The notes: generated by a model not told the origin, from the letters alone. 48,395 bases of DNA from an uncultured Blautia sp. (GCA_937900135.1 CALCDJ010000028.1:1-48395); one strand, 5' to 3'; counted from the stretch's first letter, positions 1 to 9,534 are shown. Numbers and translations: made by a program.

Positions 1-22
1 ATCATTTTGGTGCAAGCGTGAT

Positions 23-3000
23 TCATGGGCAGCGTAGCAATATTTTGCGCTTACCTACCTTCTTTGCATTGGACCATGGGCTGAAGACTTTCTTTCCATC
101 TTCAGAAGTACGGTTGTATGCATGAAGTCCTGCGTAGTAAGTTCCTTTACCAACCTTTGTAAAGGTTGCTGTTACAGTATTTCCATTGTAAACTTTCTTA
201 ACAAGTTTGCCATATTTTACTGGACGCATTTCGCCATTGACTTTTTTCATTTCTGTTCCAAGAACAAGGTCATAGCCTGTTGCGTTTGCAGATTTAGTGT
301 AGGTTACTTTTACAGTATTTTTAGATACTTTTACGCTTGTAATTGCTGGCTGCTCTGGTGTAACAGAGTCTACAACAAATAAATAAGGATTAGACCAATC
401 ACTAAAGACTTTCTTTCCATCTACTTTCTTCCATGCATGGCAGTATGCGTAGTAAGTTCCCTGTCCTGTATAAGTAAAGGTTGTCTTTGTTGTTAAGATG
501 TTTTTGTTTACTTTTGCATATTTTTTGTTATTGATGCAGTTTCGGTCTTTGCTGATAACATAGTCATAGCCCGTTGCTCCTCCAGATTCACCGGAAAGAA
601 TTACTGTTGCATTATTGCCTTTTACAGTTACATCTGTAATCATTGGAGCTTCTGGCTTCTCAGCTTCTGTCTGTCCACTTGTTCTTACAACTTTAGAGCC
701 TGTGTAATTTCTGCTATCTTTTACTGCTTTGATAGTAGTTGTTCCATCTCCGTTATTTTCAGTTGTATACTCAGATGCATCTACATCCACAGCACCACAT
801 TTAACAGAAATCTTACCATCGTCAACTTTTACATCTGCATTAGCAAGATCAAATTTATCAATTCCCCATTTGAAAGGTTTTACAGTTGTAGCTACCTCAT
901 AACCATTTTTACCTTTAATTGTTACAGTAAGTGATTTTTCAGTAGTAGCATTTACCATATCTTTGTTTCCAGTTAACTCAAGTTCGTAGTCTTTACCTTC
1001 TACTAACTTCACACCTTTCACAACAATAGATACCTGTGGTTTTACAAGAAGTCCTGCGGCATAAGTTCCATTAGATACAGAAATATTACTTTCAGCGATA
1101 GTTTCTTTATCAATTTTAAAGTAGTCTACAGCAATAACATTAGCTGTTTTATTTCCTTCAGCATCTGTGTAAACACCATTTACCAAACCATCTTTATTTA
1201 CATTACTGCCATATTTACCAATAGCAACTGCCAATACAGCACCCTTCTGAACATTATTATGTGCTTTTCCGTAAACATTGTCTACATATTTCAGCTCATA
1301 ATCTTTACCTTCTACTAATTTTTCAGTTCCTGCATAAGTAAACTCTGTTTTAGCAAAGGTATGTGCTGTACCATCGTACTTGAAGAGACTATCTTTTTTA
1401 CTGGTTACTTCAAAACCATTTTTATCCCAATATTTGAAAGAGCCACCAACGTTTAATAATTCTCCACAGATCTGGAATTTCAATTCTTTTGTTCCTGTGA
1501 AGTTGTCATTCTTTGGTGTCAAAGTTACGGTTCCTTCACCAATATTGAGGTTTTCACCAAATGTCAGGTTGAAATTGCTTGCAACATCAATCTTGTTTCC
1601 ATCTAATGTAAGATCAATTTCATCTGGAGCAACTTCCAGAGAGTAACCTGTATATTGTTTTGTACCGATTACACCTACAAGTTTAGAAGCATCTGCTGAC
1701 TTGATAGTATAATCTACTTTTGCTGTTCCACTATAATGTACACCATCTCCTGTGATGGAAAGTGTTGCAGTTCCTGCATTTGTATTATTGATATAAGATG
1801 GAGTGTAATAATCAGGATTAATTACTTTTCCACCAATTACCACATCAAACTCAGGTTTTACAGGCTGTCCTGTATATGTGAAAGAATTTCCTTTCAGTTT
1901 AATGTATTCAGACTTCAAAATAGCTGCTGCAATTTTAGATTCTGCTTCTAAAGTAACAGCTGGATGTCCTTTGAAGTTTGGATTGGTAATTGTAATTTTT
2001 GCAACGACCTTATCACCAACTTCATTTGTCTTTTTACTATTGTTATTTGCATCTTCATAATCATACTTAACAGTGTAGTCAACACCTTCTGTTAAAGTAA
2101 ACTCTTTTCCTTTGCCGTTTTTCGCTTTTACAGCAACTGCCATAGCATCTTTGTATTCTTTTGCACTACTTACATTCTGAAGTTCTACGTGTTCAGCAGC
2201 TTTTACAGAACTTACTGCAGCAGCGTTAATTGTAAATGTAAATTCTTTCTTGCTTCCAAGATATCCGTTTTTACCTTTTACGATAAGTTTAGCTGTACCT
2301 GCATTTGTATTTTTTGAATATGCAATCTCATAATCGGATTCAGGAACTTTTTTCCATTCACCATCCTGATAGTTCATAAGAGAACCAAGTTCTTCAGTTG
2401 TAAAGGTTACAGCATCTCCTGTATATTCTTTTGCAGGTAAACCAGTGTAATATTTTTCAAAATATGCTGTTTCAAGTCCCTGAGAATAAATAGAGAATGT
2501 TCCTGTTGTGCTTCCGCTAAAGTTCTTTGTTGTTACTCCAGAAACTTTTCCAGGTTTGATTTCAGCAACGTATCCGTCACCTCTTTCAATTGCATTATCT
2601 GGAACTTTAACATCAAGTGCATCTACTACGATTTTTTCGCTAGTTGTCTTATCAGTTAATGTTACCTCGCTAGATGTAACCTCAACTTTTTCTCCAGTAT
2701 ATTTCTGTGGAGCGATTGCCACATTAACAGTGGAAAGGTCACGAGCAACGATAGTCATATCGTTTTCAGAAGGCAGATAAGCACCTGCAGTACTTGTGAT
2801 TTTATAGTTTTTATTTCCTGTTTCAGGAGTTCCACTTAAAATAATTCCTACATCAGCGCCTACACTCTGACCAGCCTCAGTTCCTTTAAGAGTAATATCT
2901 ACATAGCCATCTTTGTCAGCACGAAGATATCCAGATAAATCTTCACCTGTTTCTTTATCAACTAAAGTAATGTCTGATTTTTTAATCTTAGTGTCTCTAT

Positions 3001-3907
3001 TTCCTGTGTATGCATAAGTTGTGTTTTTAAATGTTGCAGTCATATGAGCTGCAATAGCAGCTGGACTATTTAATTCCATTGGCTGAATTTCATAGGTAGC
3101 TGTAAGTTGTCCGTGATATCCTTTAAGAACATCTGCCTTAGGAGTTAAAATTGCAGTTGCTTTTCCACCAGCATTTACAACTTCACCTGTATAAGTAATA
3201 TCATAATTTGAAGGATCACCTACACCATCATTAGGCCGGTTATTTTCATCTACCCAATGTAATGCGATACCATTTACGCCAGGAGCTGGTTTCTGTTCTT
3301 TACCATTATATGTAGGGTTGACTACAGTTGCTTTAACAATTTTACTGATATCTTTAGTCTTTACAGTAAACGCATCAGACTTAGCGCTCCAAACAACTTC
3401 ACCAGCTTTTTCTGCATAAACAAATAAATTAATTTTTGCACCAGCTAAACTTGCATCCAATAGGCAACTAAATTTTTTAGCTTTAGATAATTCGACTGTG
3501 TTTCCATAATTTTTGCCATTTACTTGCCAAACTGCTTTAAGAGTGGCTCCACTAATAGTGCTATTTTCTGTTATGTCTACAGTTGTAGATAAGGTTCCAC
3601 CCCATTCAGCAGCATTGCCTTCGGTAGCTTTGTCATCAATTAAATAATCTGTGAATTTGGCGGTGTACTCTCCAGAAGAAAGTGTAGCGGAATCATTTAC
3701 TTCTTCCTCAACAACTGGAGCTTCTGCTTCAGCGCTAAAGGTATCTACAGCTTCTTCCACAACCGGAGCTTCTACTACTGCATCTGTTCCATCTGTGAAC
3801 TCTGCAGCCCAAACCGGAACATTAGAAGTAGCCAGCATTGCTGCGACGAGAGAAATGCTCAGCGCTTTTTTCGCCATGCCCTTCTTTGTGTTTTTAAGTT
3901 TCGTCAT
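23..3907 (-). CDS. Large secreted repeat-rich surface protein
   Basis: This 1294-residue protein begins with a basic stretch and a hydrophobic signal peptide ending near the Ala-Ala at residues 34-35, so it is exported. After a short acidic linker with two EAPVVEE-type repeats (about residues 45-70), most of the protein is a series of related beta-rich modules of about 80-100 residues. They carry recurring YTG and AGTA-L-I-G motifs, as in MBG-like bacterial Ig-fold repeats. The last 200 residues hold two fibronectin-III-like modules with TGYD and KVFSDWSNP/KVFSPWSN signatures. I see no LPXTG sorting signal, SLH domain or C-terminal membrane anchor, so attachment to the cell is unclear. The start is supported by an AAGGGGA ribosome binding site. 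A role in adhesion or surface coating is an inference. The gene diverges from the serine recombinase at 4286. Confidence 0.75.
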   Translation of the reverse strand: MTKLKNTKKGMAKKALSISLVAAMLATSNVPVWAAEFTDGTDAVVEAPVVEEAVDTFSAEAEAPVVEEEVNDSATLSSGEYTAKFTDYLIDDKATEGNAAEWGGTLSTTVDITENSTISGATLKAVWQVNGKNYGNTVELSKAKKFSCLLDASLAGAKINLFVYAEKAGEVVWSAKSDAFTVKTKDISKIVKATVVNPTYNGKEQKPAPGVNGIALHWVDENNRPNDGVGDPSNYDITYTGEVVNAGGKATAILTPKADVLKGYHGQLTATYEIQPMELNSPAAIAAHMTATFKNTTYAYTGNRDTKIKKSDITLVDKETGEDLSGYLRADKDGYVDITLKGTEAGQSVGADVGIILSGTPETGNKNYKITSTAGAYLPSENDMTIVARDLSTVNVAIAPQKYTGEKVEVTSSEVTLTDKTTSEKIVVDALDVKVPDNAIERGDGYVAEIKPGKVSGVTTKNFSGSTTGTFSIYSQGLETAYFEKYYTGLPAKEYTGDAVTFTTEELGSLMNYQDGEWKKVPESDYEIAYSKNTNAGTAKLIVKGKNGYLGSKKEFTFTINAAAVSSVKAAEHVELQNVSSAKEYKDAMAVAVKAKNGKGKEFTLTEGVDYTVKYDYEDANNNSKKTNEVGDKVVAKITITNPNFKGHPAVTLEAESKIAAAILKSEYIKLKGNSFTYTGQPVKPEFDVVIGGKVINPDYYTPSYINNTNAGTATLSITGDGVHYSGTAKVDYTIKSADASKLVGVIGTKQYTGYSLEVAPDEIDLTLDGNKIDVASNFNLTFGENLNIGEGTVTLTPKNDNFTGTKELKFQICGELLNVGGSFKYWDKNGFEVTSKKDSLFKYDGTAHTFAKTEFTYAGTEKLVEGKDYELKYVDNVYGKAHNNVQKGAVLAVAIGKYGSNVNKDGLVNGVYTDAEGNKTANVIAVDYFKIDKETIAESNISVSNGTYAAGLLVKPQVSIVVKGVKLVEGKDYELELTGNKDMVNATTEKSLTVTIKGKNGYEVATTVKPFKWGIDKFDLANADVKVDDGKISVKCGAVDVDASEYTTENNGDGTTTIKAVKDSRNYTGSKVVRTSGQTEAEKPEAPMITDVTVKGNNATVILSGESGGATGYDYVISKDRNCINNKKYAKVNKNILTTKTTFTYTGQGTYYAYCHAWKKVDGKKVFSDWSNPYLFVVDSVTPEQPAITSVKVSKNTVKVTYTKSANATGYDLVLGTEMKKVNGEMRPVKYGKLVKKVYNGNTVTATFTKVGKGTYYAGLHAYNRTSEDGKKVFSPWSNAKKVGKRKILLRCP

Positions 3908-4285
3908 GTTATAGTTCCCCTTGGCGTGGTTGTGGATGTGATGCTTGGGTGGTTTTTGTGAGGTGGGCAGAAAATATGAATTTTGGGGGAGAAAAGGAAT
4001 TTATTTATATCTGTAGATTTATAAGAAAAATTATAATAATTAATAATTATAAAGTTTCAAGCTAAGTGGAGGAGAGAGGGGATATGGGGAAAGGCTGTTT
4101 TATCAGGATGGGAGCGGAGGTTCATGGAATGGGACTGCCTATGGCAGTTCATATCTGGCATGATGTTGGTGGAGATTTCTACATAATTATAAAAAAATAA
4201 TTTACACACTCTAAAACATTTGATATCTTAATTGTATGACAAAAGCGTCATAACAAAAAAATATTCAAACAAAGGAGGAAACGTT
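3908..4285. other. Divergent intergenic region, AT-rich core and dyads
   Basis: This 378-bp gap separates the surface-protein gene from the divergent recombinase gene. Its core at 4021-4060 is almost pure A/T and contains an imperfect palindrome, with 7-bp arms TTATAAT at 4031-4037 and ATTATAA at 4046-4052. A possible minus-strand promoter lies there: TTGAAA (complement of 4054-4059) followed by TATTAT or TATAAT at 16 or 19 bp. A hairpin with arms GACTGCC and GGCAGTT spans about 4133-4149. ATGAC-N6-GTCAT lies at 4236-4251, just downstream of the likely recombinase promoter. I found no pair of longer inverted repeats that would mark an invertible segment. Confidence 0.5.
4201..4229 (+). promoter_or_regulatory. 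Possible sigma-A promoter for recombinase
   Basis: TTTACA at 4201-4206 is separated by exactly 17 bp from TATCTT at 4224-4229, about 57 bp before the recombinase start. A short dyad (4236-4251) follows and could be an operator. Confidence 0.4.
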
Positions 4286-5791
4286 ATGGAGCGAATCAAT
4301 GCAATCTATGCAAGGCAATCCGTTGACAGACCGGACAGTATTTCAATTGAAAGTCAGATTGAGTTTTGTAAGTTTGAACTCAAGGGTGGAAGTTTCAGAG
4401 AGTACAAGGATAAAGGCTACAGTGGAAAAAATACACTTCGGCCGCAGCTTCAGCAGCTTTTGCAGGACATACGCAGGGGTGAAATTGCAAAAGTGATTGT
4501 TTATAAGCTGGATCGGATCAGCAGGTCAATCCTGGATTTTACCAACATGATGGAACTGTTTCAGGAATATCATGTGGAATTTGTTTCTTCTACAGAAAAA
4601 TTCGACACTTCTACGCCAATGGGAAGAGCGATGCTGAATATTTGTATTGTATTTGCACAGCTGGAGAGGGAAACCATCCAGAAGCGTGTCAGTGATGCGT
4701 ATTATTCCAGGAGTCAGAAGGGGTTCCGGATGGGAGGAAAACCGCCGTATGGCTTTGGTCTGGAGGATACGGTGATTCAGGGAATTCATACGAAGAAGCT
4801 GGTACAGATTCCGGAGCAGGCGGAGCACGTAAAAAAGATGTTTGAGATTTATGTGAAACCGGAATCTTCCTATGGAGATATCACCCGCTACTTTACGGAG
4901 CGCCATATTCAGTTTTATGGGAAGGAGCTGATTCGTCCTATGGTTGCGCAGCTTTTGCGTAATCCGGTTTATGTGAGGGCGGACAGGGATATTTACCGGT
5001 TTTTCAAAAGTCAGGGAACGGTGATTGTAAGCAGTGAGGAGGAGTTTGACGGAGTGCATGGCTGTTATCTTTACCAGGGCAGGGATGAAAAAGCGGATAA
5101 GCTGAAAAGCCTGCGGGGACAGATGCTGGTGGTGGCTCCCCATGAAGGGTTTATTTCTTCAGACCTCTGGCTGCGGTGTCGGATTAAGATTTTTGGAAAT
5201 ATGACGCTGCAGGTGAACCGTCGTGCAGTGAATACCTGGCTGGCAGGAAAAATTAAGTGTGGCTATTGCGGTTATGCCATGATCAGTGTGAAGAGTCGCA
5301 GCGGACGGGGCTATCTGCGCTGTATTAAGCGGCTGAACAATAAGGGGTGTGAAGGCTGCGGCAAAGTATATACAGCGGATGTACAGCTGTATGTGTACCT
5401 GCAAATGGTAAAAAAACTCAGGGAATATCAGACACCTCTTGGGTATACCAGATCACACCAGGACCCAAGGCTCACCGCGCTTGTGAGGGAGTCACAGGAA
5501 CTGGAGGAGGAGATCGAGCGGCTGGCAGACTCTCTGGCCGGTGCAGGGGAAGCGCTGACTTCCTATATTAATCAGAGGGTGTCCCAGTTGGATCAGCTTC
5601 GTCAGGAAAAAATGGGTGAAATGATGGAGCTGGTGAATCGTGTGGTGGTTCCGGCGGAGTTGGAGAGAATTGTAGCCAGTACTACAGATTGGGAACATGC
5701 TGCTTTTGAGGATAAGCAGTTTACCGTGGATAAACTGATTCATTGTGTACAGGTTAAGCGGGGAAGTCTGGAGATTACCTGGAAAATCTGA
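4286..5791 (+). CDS. Large serine recombinase (site-specific integrase/invertase)
   Basis: This 501-residue protein has the layout of a large serine recombinase. The N-terminal resolvase domain (about residues 1-145) holds the YARQS motif with the predicted catalytic serine, the LDRISRS region and the AQLERETI helix. A Recombinase domain follows (about 160-260). A zinc ribbon comes next, with CGYC and a later C-x10-20-C pair ending GCEGC. The tail (about 405-480) looks coiled-coil. The start was placed at 4286 because AAAGGAGGAA sits 5 bp upstream; the frame stays open a further 18 codons without such a site. Enzymes of this class integrate, excise or invert DNA through a serine-DNA intermediate. 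No phage, conjugation or excisionase genes flank it, so it is either the remnant of an element or a resident recombinase acting elsewhere. All catalytic motifs look intact. Confidence 0.88.
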   Translation: MERINAIYARQSVDRPDSISIESQIEFCKFELKGGSFREYKDKGYSGKNTLRPQLQQLLQDIRRGEIAKVIVYKLDRISRSILDFTNMMELFQEYHVEFVSSTEKFDTSTPMGRAMLNICIVFAQLERETIQKRVSDAYYSRSQKGFRMGGKPPYGFGLEDTVIQGIHTKKLVQIPEQAEHVKKMFEIYVKPESSYGDITRYFTERHIQFYGKELIRPMVAQLLRNPVYVRADRDIYRFFKSQGTVIVSSEEEFDGVHGCYLYQGRDEKADKLKSLRGQMLVVAPHEGFISSDLWLRCRIKIFGNMTLQVNRRAVNTWLAGKIKCGYCGYAMISVKSRSGRGYLRCIKRLNNKGCEGCGKVYTADVQLYVYLQMVKKLREYQTPLGYTRSHQDPRLTALVRESQELEEEIERLADSLAGAGEALTSYINQRVSQLDQLRQEKMGEMMELVNRVVVPAELERIVASTTDWEHAAFEDKQFTVDKLIHCVQVKRGSLEITWKI

Positions 5792-5835
5792 GACAGATCA
5801 AAGGGCCGGAGAACAGATCGTTGTAAAGCTGTATA

Positions 5836-5872
5836 CAAAAAGCCTCAGCCATCCTTGGTCGGGAGGCTGAGG
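5836..5872 (-). terminator. Rho-independent terminator of malQ
   Basis: Perfect 8-bp arms CCTCAGCC (5843-5850) and GGCTGAGG (5865-5872) flank a 14-nt loop. Read on the minus strand the hairpin is followed by five T residues (complement of 5837-5841). It lies just past the malQ stop and may also slow transcription from the recombinase gene. Confidence 0.75.
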
Positions 5873-5884
5873 GCTGTAAGAGAT

Positions 5885-5913
5885 ATTAGTTATGTAATTA
5901 TTAGTTATGTAAT
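5885..5913. repeat. Short tandem duplication at malQ end
   Basis: The 14-15 bp unit containing TTAGTTATGTAAT occurs twice in direct succession. The second copy includes the malQ stop codon (complement of 5901-5903). It looks like a small slippage duplication; no function is implied. Confidence 0.5.
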
Positions 5914-7394
5914 CTTCCGCTGAGTTCTGTCAGCTCACGGATTCTTTTTAGAAGCGCTGGTGTAATCTGGTTTTTGGTGAGACGCCATTTCCAGTTTTTG
6001 CCCAGAGTGGCCGGTTGATTGATGCGGGCTTTGCCATCCAATCCCAGATAATCCTGGATCGGGATGATGCAGTAGTCGGCAACACTAAGCATAGCCAGAC
6101 GGATAAAGCACCAGGGCAGTTCTTCTTTTTCATTTCCTTTCAGATTCAGATAAGCGTCTGCCAGAGCCCGGTCTTCTTTGGAAATGGTGCGATACCATTC
6201 TACAATGGTTTCGTTGTCATGAGTTCCGGTATAGACCACACAATTCTGGTTGTAGTTATGGGGCAGATAATCGGCGCCTGTGGTGTCTCTGGAGTCAAAA
6301 GCAAATTCCAGCACTTTCATATTGGGGAACCCGCTTTCTTTTACCAGGGCTCTTACGCTGTCTGTCATAAATCCAAGGTCTTCTGCGATGATGTGAAGGT
6401 CTCCCAGGGCATCCTGAATCCGGTGAAACAGTTCTATGCCGGGACCCTGTTCCCAATGGCCGTGTTCTGCGGTTTTGTCTCCATAAGGAATGGAATAGTA
6501 GGCATCGAAACCACGGAAATGGTCAATGCGTACCACATCATAGAGCTGGCAGCAATGGGCGATTCGCTGAATCCACCAGGAAAAACCAGTCTGGCGGTGA
6601 TAATCCCATCGATATAGAGGATTTCCCCACAGCTGTCCGGTAGCGGAAAAGCCATCTGGCGGGCAGCCGGCGACTGCGGTTGGAGTGTTGTTTTCATCAA
6701 ACTGGAAAAGCTCTGGATGGGCCCAGCTGTCTGCGCTGTCAAAGGCCACATAAATGGGAATGTCCCCAATGATCTGAATGCCGTTTTCGTTGGCATAGGC
6801 TTTCAGTTTTTTCCATTGTTTTGCAAAAAGAAACTGCAGGTATTCCTGGAATTCAATTTCAAAGTACAGTTCTCTCTGGTAATAGTCCATGGAATATCCA
6901 TAGCGAAGGCGGATGTCTTCGGGCCACTGGTTCCAGCAGATGTTGTCAAAGCGTTCCTTGACTGCCATAAAAATGGCATAGTCTTTCAGCCAGTAACGGT
7001 TTTCTTCCTGAAACTGGTGAAATTCTTCATTGTTTACAATGTCACAGTTGGTGTAGGCTTTGCGGAGGAGCTTCCAGCGGTTTTTATAAAGCTTGCTGTA
7101 ATCCACAGAGTCTGCTTGTTTTCCGAAGTCGCAGGCATTGCATTCTTTTCTGGTGAGAAGACCTTCTTCGATTAAGGCTTCCAGATCGATGAAATAAGGA
7201 TTGCCTGCAAAGGTAGAAAAGGACTGATAAGGTGAATCTCCATAGCTGGTGGGTCCAAGGGGAAGGATCTGCCAGTATTTCTGTCCTGCTTCTTTGAGCA
7301 TATCCACAAAGTCATAGGCTTCTTTTGAAAAACAGCCGATTCCATATTTGGAAGGAAGGCTGCTGATGGGAAGTAAAATTCCACTTGCTCTCAT
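5901..7394 (-). CDS. malQ: 4-alpha-glucanotransferase (amylomaltase), GH77
   Basis: The 497-residue protein has the normal length for MalQ/DpeI. It opens with the family-typical RASGILLPISSLPSKYGIG and the QILPLGPT and GDSPYQSFS motifs. The GH77 catalytic set is visible: the nucleophile Asp in RIDHFRGF, the acid/base Glu in IIAEDLG, and the transition-state Asp in GTHDNET. The enzyme cuts an alpha-1,4-glucan and transfers the released chain to another glucan, so it disproportionates maltodextrins in the cytoplasm. The window also holds a GH13 enzyme (24974) and glgB (26339), so the strain probably makes and remodels glycogen, although malQ is not in their operon. A minus-strand promoter lies at 7464-7492 and a terminator at 5836-5872, so it appears to be a single-gene unit. 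Confidence 0.96.
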   Translation of the reverse strand: MRASGILLPISSLPSKYGIGCFSKEAYDFVDMLKEAGQKYWQILPLGPTSYGDSPYQSFSTFAGNPYFIDLEALIEEGLLTRKECNACDFGKQADSVDYSKLYKNRWKLLRKAYTNCDIVNNEEFHQFQEENRYWLKDYAIFMAVKERFDNICWNQWPEDIRLRYGYSMDYYQRELYFEIEFQEYLQFLFAKQWKKLKAYANENGIQIIGDIPIYVAFDSADSWAHPELFQFDENNTPTAVAGCPPDGFSATGQLWGNPLYRWDYHRQTGFSWWIQRIAHCCQLYDVVRIDHFRGFDAYYSIPYGDKTAEHGHWEQGPGIELFHRIQDALGDLHIIAEDLGFMTDSVRALVKESGFPNMKVLEFAFDSRDTTGADYLPHNYNQNCVVYTGTHDNETIVEWYRTISKEDRALADAYLNLKGNEKEELPWCFIRLAMLSVADYCIIPIQDYLGLDGKARINQPATLGKNWKWRLTKNQITPALLKRIRELTELSGRLHN

Positions 7395-7463
7395 AAATAT
7401 AATCCCCCGATTTCCAGTACGCTGTGCAAAAGCCTGGCACAGACGTTGCTTATTTTTTCGTTT

Positions 7464-7492
7464 ATTGTATCAAAATCTGTTTTTCTCTGCAA
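7464..7492 (-). promoter_or_regulatory. Sigma-A promoter for malQ
   Basis: On the minus strand TTGCAG (complement of 7487-7492) is followed after 17 bp by TACAAT (complement of 7464-7469), about 70 bp before the malQ start. Confidence 0.6.
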
Positions 7493-7588
7493 GGGAGAAT
7501 GGGGATGGGTGCGCATAATTGCTTTGGAAGCGCCATAAAATGTAAACACAAAAAGCGGTCCCGCATGGGAAGAACAGGAGAGGGGAAG

Positions 7589-8203
7589 ATGTCATACTTA
7601 TGGGGTGGAATGCTCCTGATAGGAATCCTTTACGGAGCAGTTACCGGAACACTTCCGGAAGTGACAGATGCAGCCATCGCTTCATCCAGAGAGGCAGTGA
7701 ATCTTTGTATTTCCATGGCAGGGATTACGGCCATGTGGACAGGAATGATGAAGATTGCAGAACGCACCGGTCTGGTGGAACAGCTGGCCAGGAGGCTTCG
7801 CCCGGTTCTTGGGATTTTGTTTCCCAGGCTGGACCTGGATTCCAGAGCCTGCCATTATATTTCTGTAAACTTTTTATCCAATCTTCTGGGTCTTGGATGG
7901 GCAAGCACTTCTTCAGGCCTTATGGCTTTTCAGGAACTGGATAAGAAGAACAGAGAAGATTGTCAACAGTTAGGGGAAAGCAGAAAACGGGGCAGGCATA
8001 TTGCCAGTCCGGAGATGTGTACTTTTTTGATTATCAATGTATCGTCTTTGCAGCTGATTCCAGTTTCCATACTGGCATATCGGGCGCAGTATGGGAGTAC
8101 AGATCCGGCGGCAATCATTGGACCGGCAATTTTTGCCACCGGAGTGAGTACCCTGACAGCGCTGCTTTTCTGTATGTTTCAGAATCATAGGAACAGGGTG
8201 TGA
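7589..8203 (+). CDS. spmA: Spore maturation protein A
   Basis: The 204-residue membrane protein resembles SpmA. It has an N-terminal hydrophobic helix starting MSYLWGGMLLIG, then the nucleoside-recognition-like region with SMAGITAMWTGMMKIAE, the GLGWASTSSGLMAFQEL stretch, and a final hydrophobic helix. In Bacillus, SpmA and SpmB act together in the developing spore to lower core water content. The start at 7589 was chosen for the AGGAGAGGGG ribosome binding site and the family start; the frame stays open further upstream with no comparable site. It overlaps or abuts spmB (GTGA junction at 8200-8203), so the two are translated together. No convincing sigma-E or sigma-G promoter was recognised by eye. 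Confidence 0.9.
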   Translation: MSYLWGGMLLIGILYGAVTGTLPEVTDAAIASSREAVNLCISMAGITAMWTGMMKIAERTGLVEQLARRLRPVLGILFPRLDLDSRACHYISVNFLSNLLGLGWASTSSGLMAFQELDKKNREDCQQLGESRKRGRHIASPEMCTFLIINVSSLQLIPVSILAYRAQYGSTDPAAIIGPAIFATGVSTLTALLFCMFQNHRNRV

Positions 8204-8205
8204 CC

Positions 8206-8733
8206 ATGAGAATTATTTCGTATGTATCCAGTATGCTGATTCCTTTCCTTCTATTATATATTGTAGGGTTTGGACTTTTGTCCAGGCGGGATATTTATCA
8301 GGATTTCTTGGAAGGAGCCAGTGAGGGGTTAAAGACGGTCGCAGGTCTGATTCCAACGCTCATTGGACTTTTGACTGGGGTGGGGATCCTTCGGGCTTCT
8401 GGTTTTCTGGACTTTCTGGGAGAACTTCTTGGAACTGTGACAGGATATGTGGGGCTTGCGCCGCAGCTGGTGCCTCTGGCGTTGGTGCGTATGTTTTCTT
8501 CCAGTGGAGCCACTGGGCTCCTTCTGGATCTTTTTAAGGAATTTGGAGCAGATTCTTCCATTGGAAGGATGGGAGCTGTTTTGTTAAGCTCTACAGAAAG
8601 TGTGTTTTACTGTATGAGTGTGTATTTTGGTTCGGTGCATATCAGCAAAACCCGTTATACGCTCCCCGGAGCAATTCTGGCTACTGTGGCCGGTATGGCG
8701 GCTTCGGTGTGGGTGGTACAGATCTGGGGATAA
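8206..8733 (+). CDS. spmB: Spore maturation protein B
   Basis: The 175-residue integral membrane protein matches SpmB, with the typical PFLLLYIVGFG start, GASEGLKT and the conserved SSTESVFYCMSVYFG segment. It is the partner of SpmA in spore-core dehydration and heat resistance. The frame also offers a GTG two codons earlier (8200), overlapping the spmA stop; the ATG at 8206 is preferred but either is possible. It ends just before a hairpin (8732-8764) shared with the convergent acyltransferase gene. Confidence 0.92.
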   Translation: MRIISYVSSMLIPFLLLYIVGFGLLSRRDIYQDFLEGASEGLKTVAGLIPTLIGLLTGVGILRASGFLDFLGELLGTVTGYVGLAPQLVPLALVRMFSSSGATGLLLDLFKEFGADSSIGRMGAVLLSSTESVFYCMSVYFGSVHISKTRYTLPGAILATVAGMAASVWVVQIWG

Positions 8734-8764
8734 AAAAATCCGGTATAAGCCAAAGGCCTATACC
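8732..8764 (-). terminator. Terminator shared by convergent plsC and spmB
   Basis: GGTATA (8742-8747) pairs with TATACC (8759-8764), and the inner GCC/GGC closes an AAA loop with one mismatch between the two parts. On the minus strand the hairpin is followed by seven Ts (complement of 8732-8738). The plsC stop codon lies inside the stem. Confidence 0.75.
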
Positions 8765-9498
8765 AGATCTTTATTCCTTTTTAACATATCCAGAATTACC
8801 TGCTGCGTGTAAGCGCCAAGATGCTTCTGGTCCTCTTTATCCAGCTGATCAGGATAAATGGGTTTTCCATATTCCAGAACCACATGGCAGGGTTTGATTC
8901 TGGGGAAATGTGCTTCAAAGACTTCTGCAGTGTTGTTCATGGCAATGGGGATGATAGGGCATTTGGCCCTGGTAGCAATCTTAAAGCTTCCTTCATGGAA
9001 GGGAAGCATATCCAGTTCGTCTGCATTGGTGTTTCTGGTACCTTCAGGGAAGATACAGATGGAAATACCGGATTTTACTTTTTCTACAGCGCTTAAAATC
9101 GTTTTCAGTCCCTGTTTGATATCATTGCGATCCAGGAACAGACAGTGAAGGTAGCGCATCCAGTTGGAAAGCAGAGGATAGCGTTCCATTTCTTTTTTTG
9201 CAATATAGCCGGTTCTGAGAGGACAGCGGCTGTAGGTCAGAAGGATGTCGTAATAGCTTCTGTGATTGCCGATGTAAAGAACCGGGGTATCTTTGGGTAC
9301 ATTTTCTTCACCAATGACAGTGACCTTGACTCCGGTTACCCGAAGGAGAAAACGGAATACAGCCTGAATGAGGCGAAGGGAACTTACGTCCTTGGTCATG
9401 GGAGCGAATTTGCCGATGATCCATTCCACAATGAGAATGGGGATGGACAAAACAAGAAATCCGATGACAAGGATGCAGGTAAAAATAAAACGGATCAT
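8758..9498 (-). CDS. plsC: 1-acyl-sn-glycerol-3-phosphate acyltransferase
   Basis: This 246-residue membrane-associated enzyme belongs to the PlsC family. It has an N-terminal hydrophobic helix (about 2-25), the catalytic NHRSYYD (HX4D) motif, the FPEGTRN glycerol-phosphate-binding motif, and the family block IIPIAMNN. It transfers an acyl chain to lysophosphatidic acid to make phosphatidic acid, the precursor of membrane phospholipids. The start MIRFIF at 9498 has AAGGAAA upstream and is the usual family start; 30 extra codons are open before it but lack a site. A minus-strand promoter is at 9535-9563. It is monocistronic and convergent with spmB. Confidence 0.93.
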   Translation of the reverse strand: MIRFIFTCILVIGFLVLSIPILIVEWIIGKFAPMTKDVSSLRLIQAVFRFLLRVTGVKVTVIGEENVPKDTPVLYIGNHRSYYDILLTYSRCPLRTGYIAKKEMERYPLLSNWMRYLHCLFLDRNDIKQGLKTILSAVEKVKSGISICIFPEGTRNTNADELDMLPFHEGSFKIATRAKCPIIPIAMNNTAEVFEAHFPRIKPCHVVLEYGKPIYPDQLDKEDQKHLGAYTQQVILDMLKRNKDLV

Positions 9499-9534
9499 AT
9501 CAATTTCCTTTCTGTTATGATTTTTCTGATATTT

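Noticed and set aside
3908..4285. Invertible promoter with flanking inverted repeats
   Set aside because: Only short dyads (5-7 bp) were found; nothing long enough on both sides to serve as recombination sites.
5916..7175. Long open frames on the plus strand within malQ
   Set aside because: They are antisense shadows of a gene with complete GH77 motifs, without start signals.
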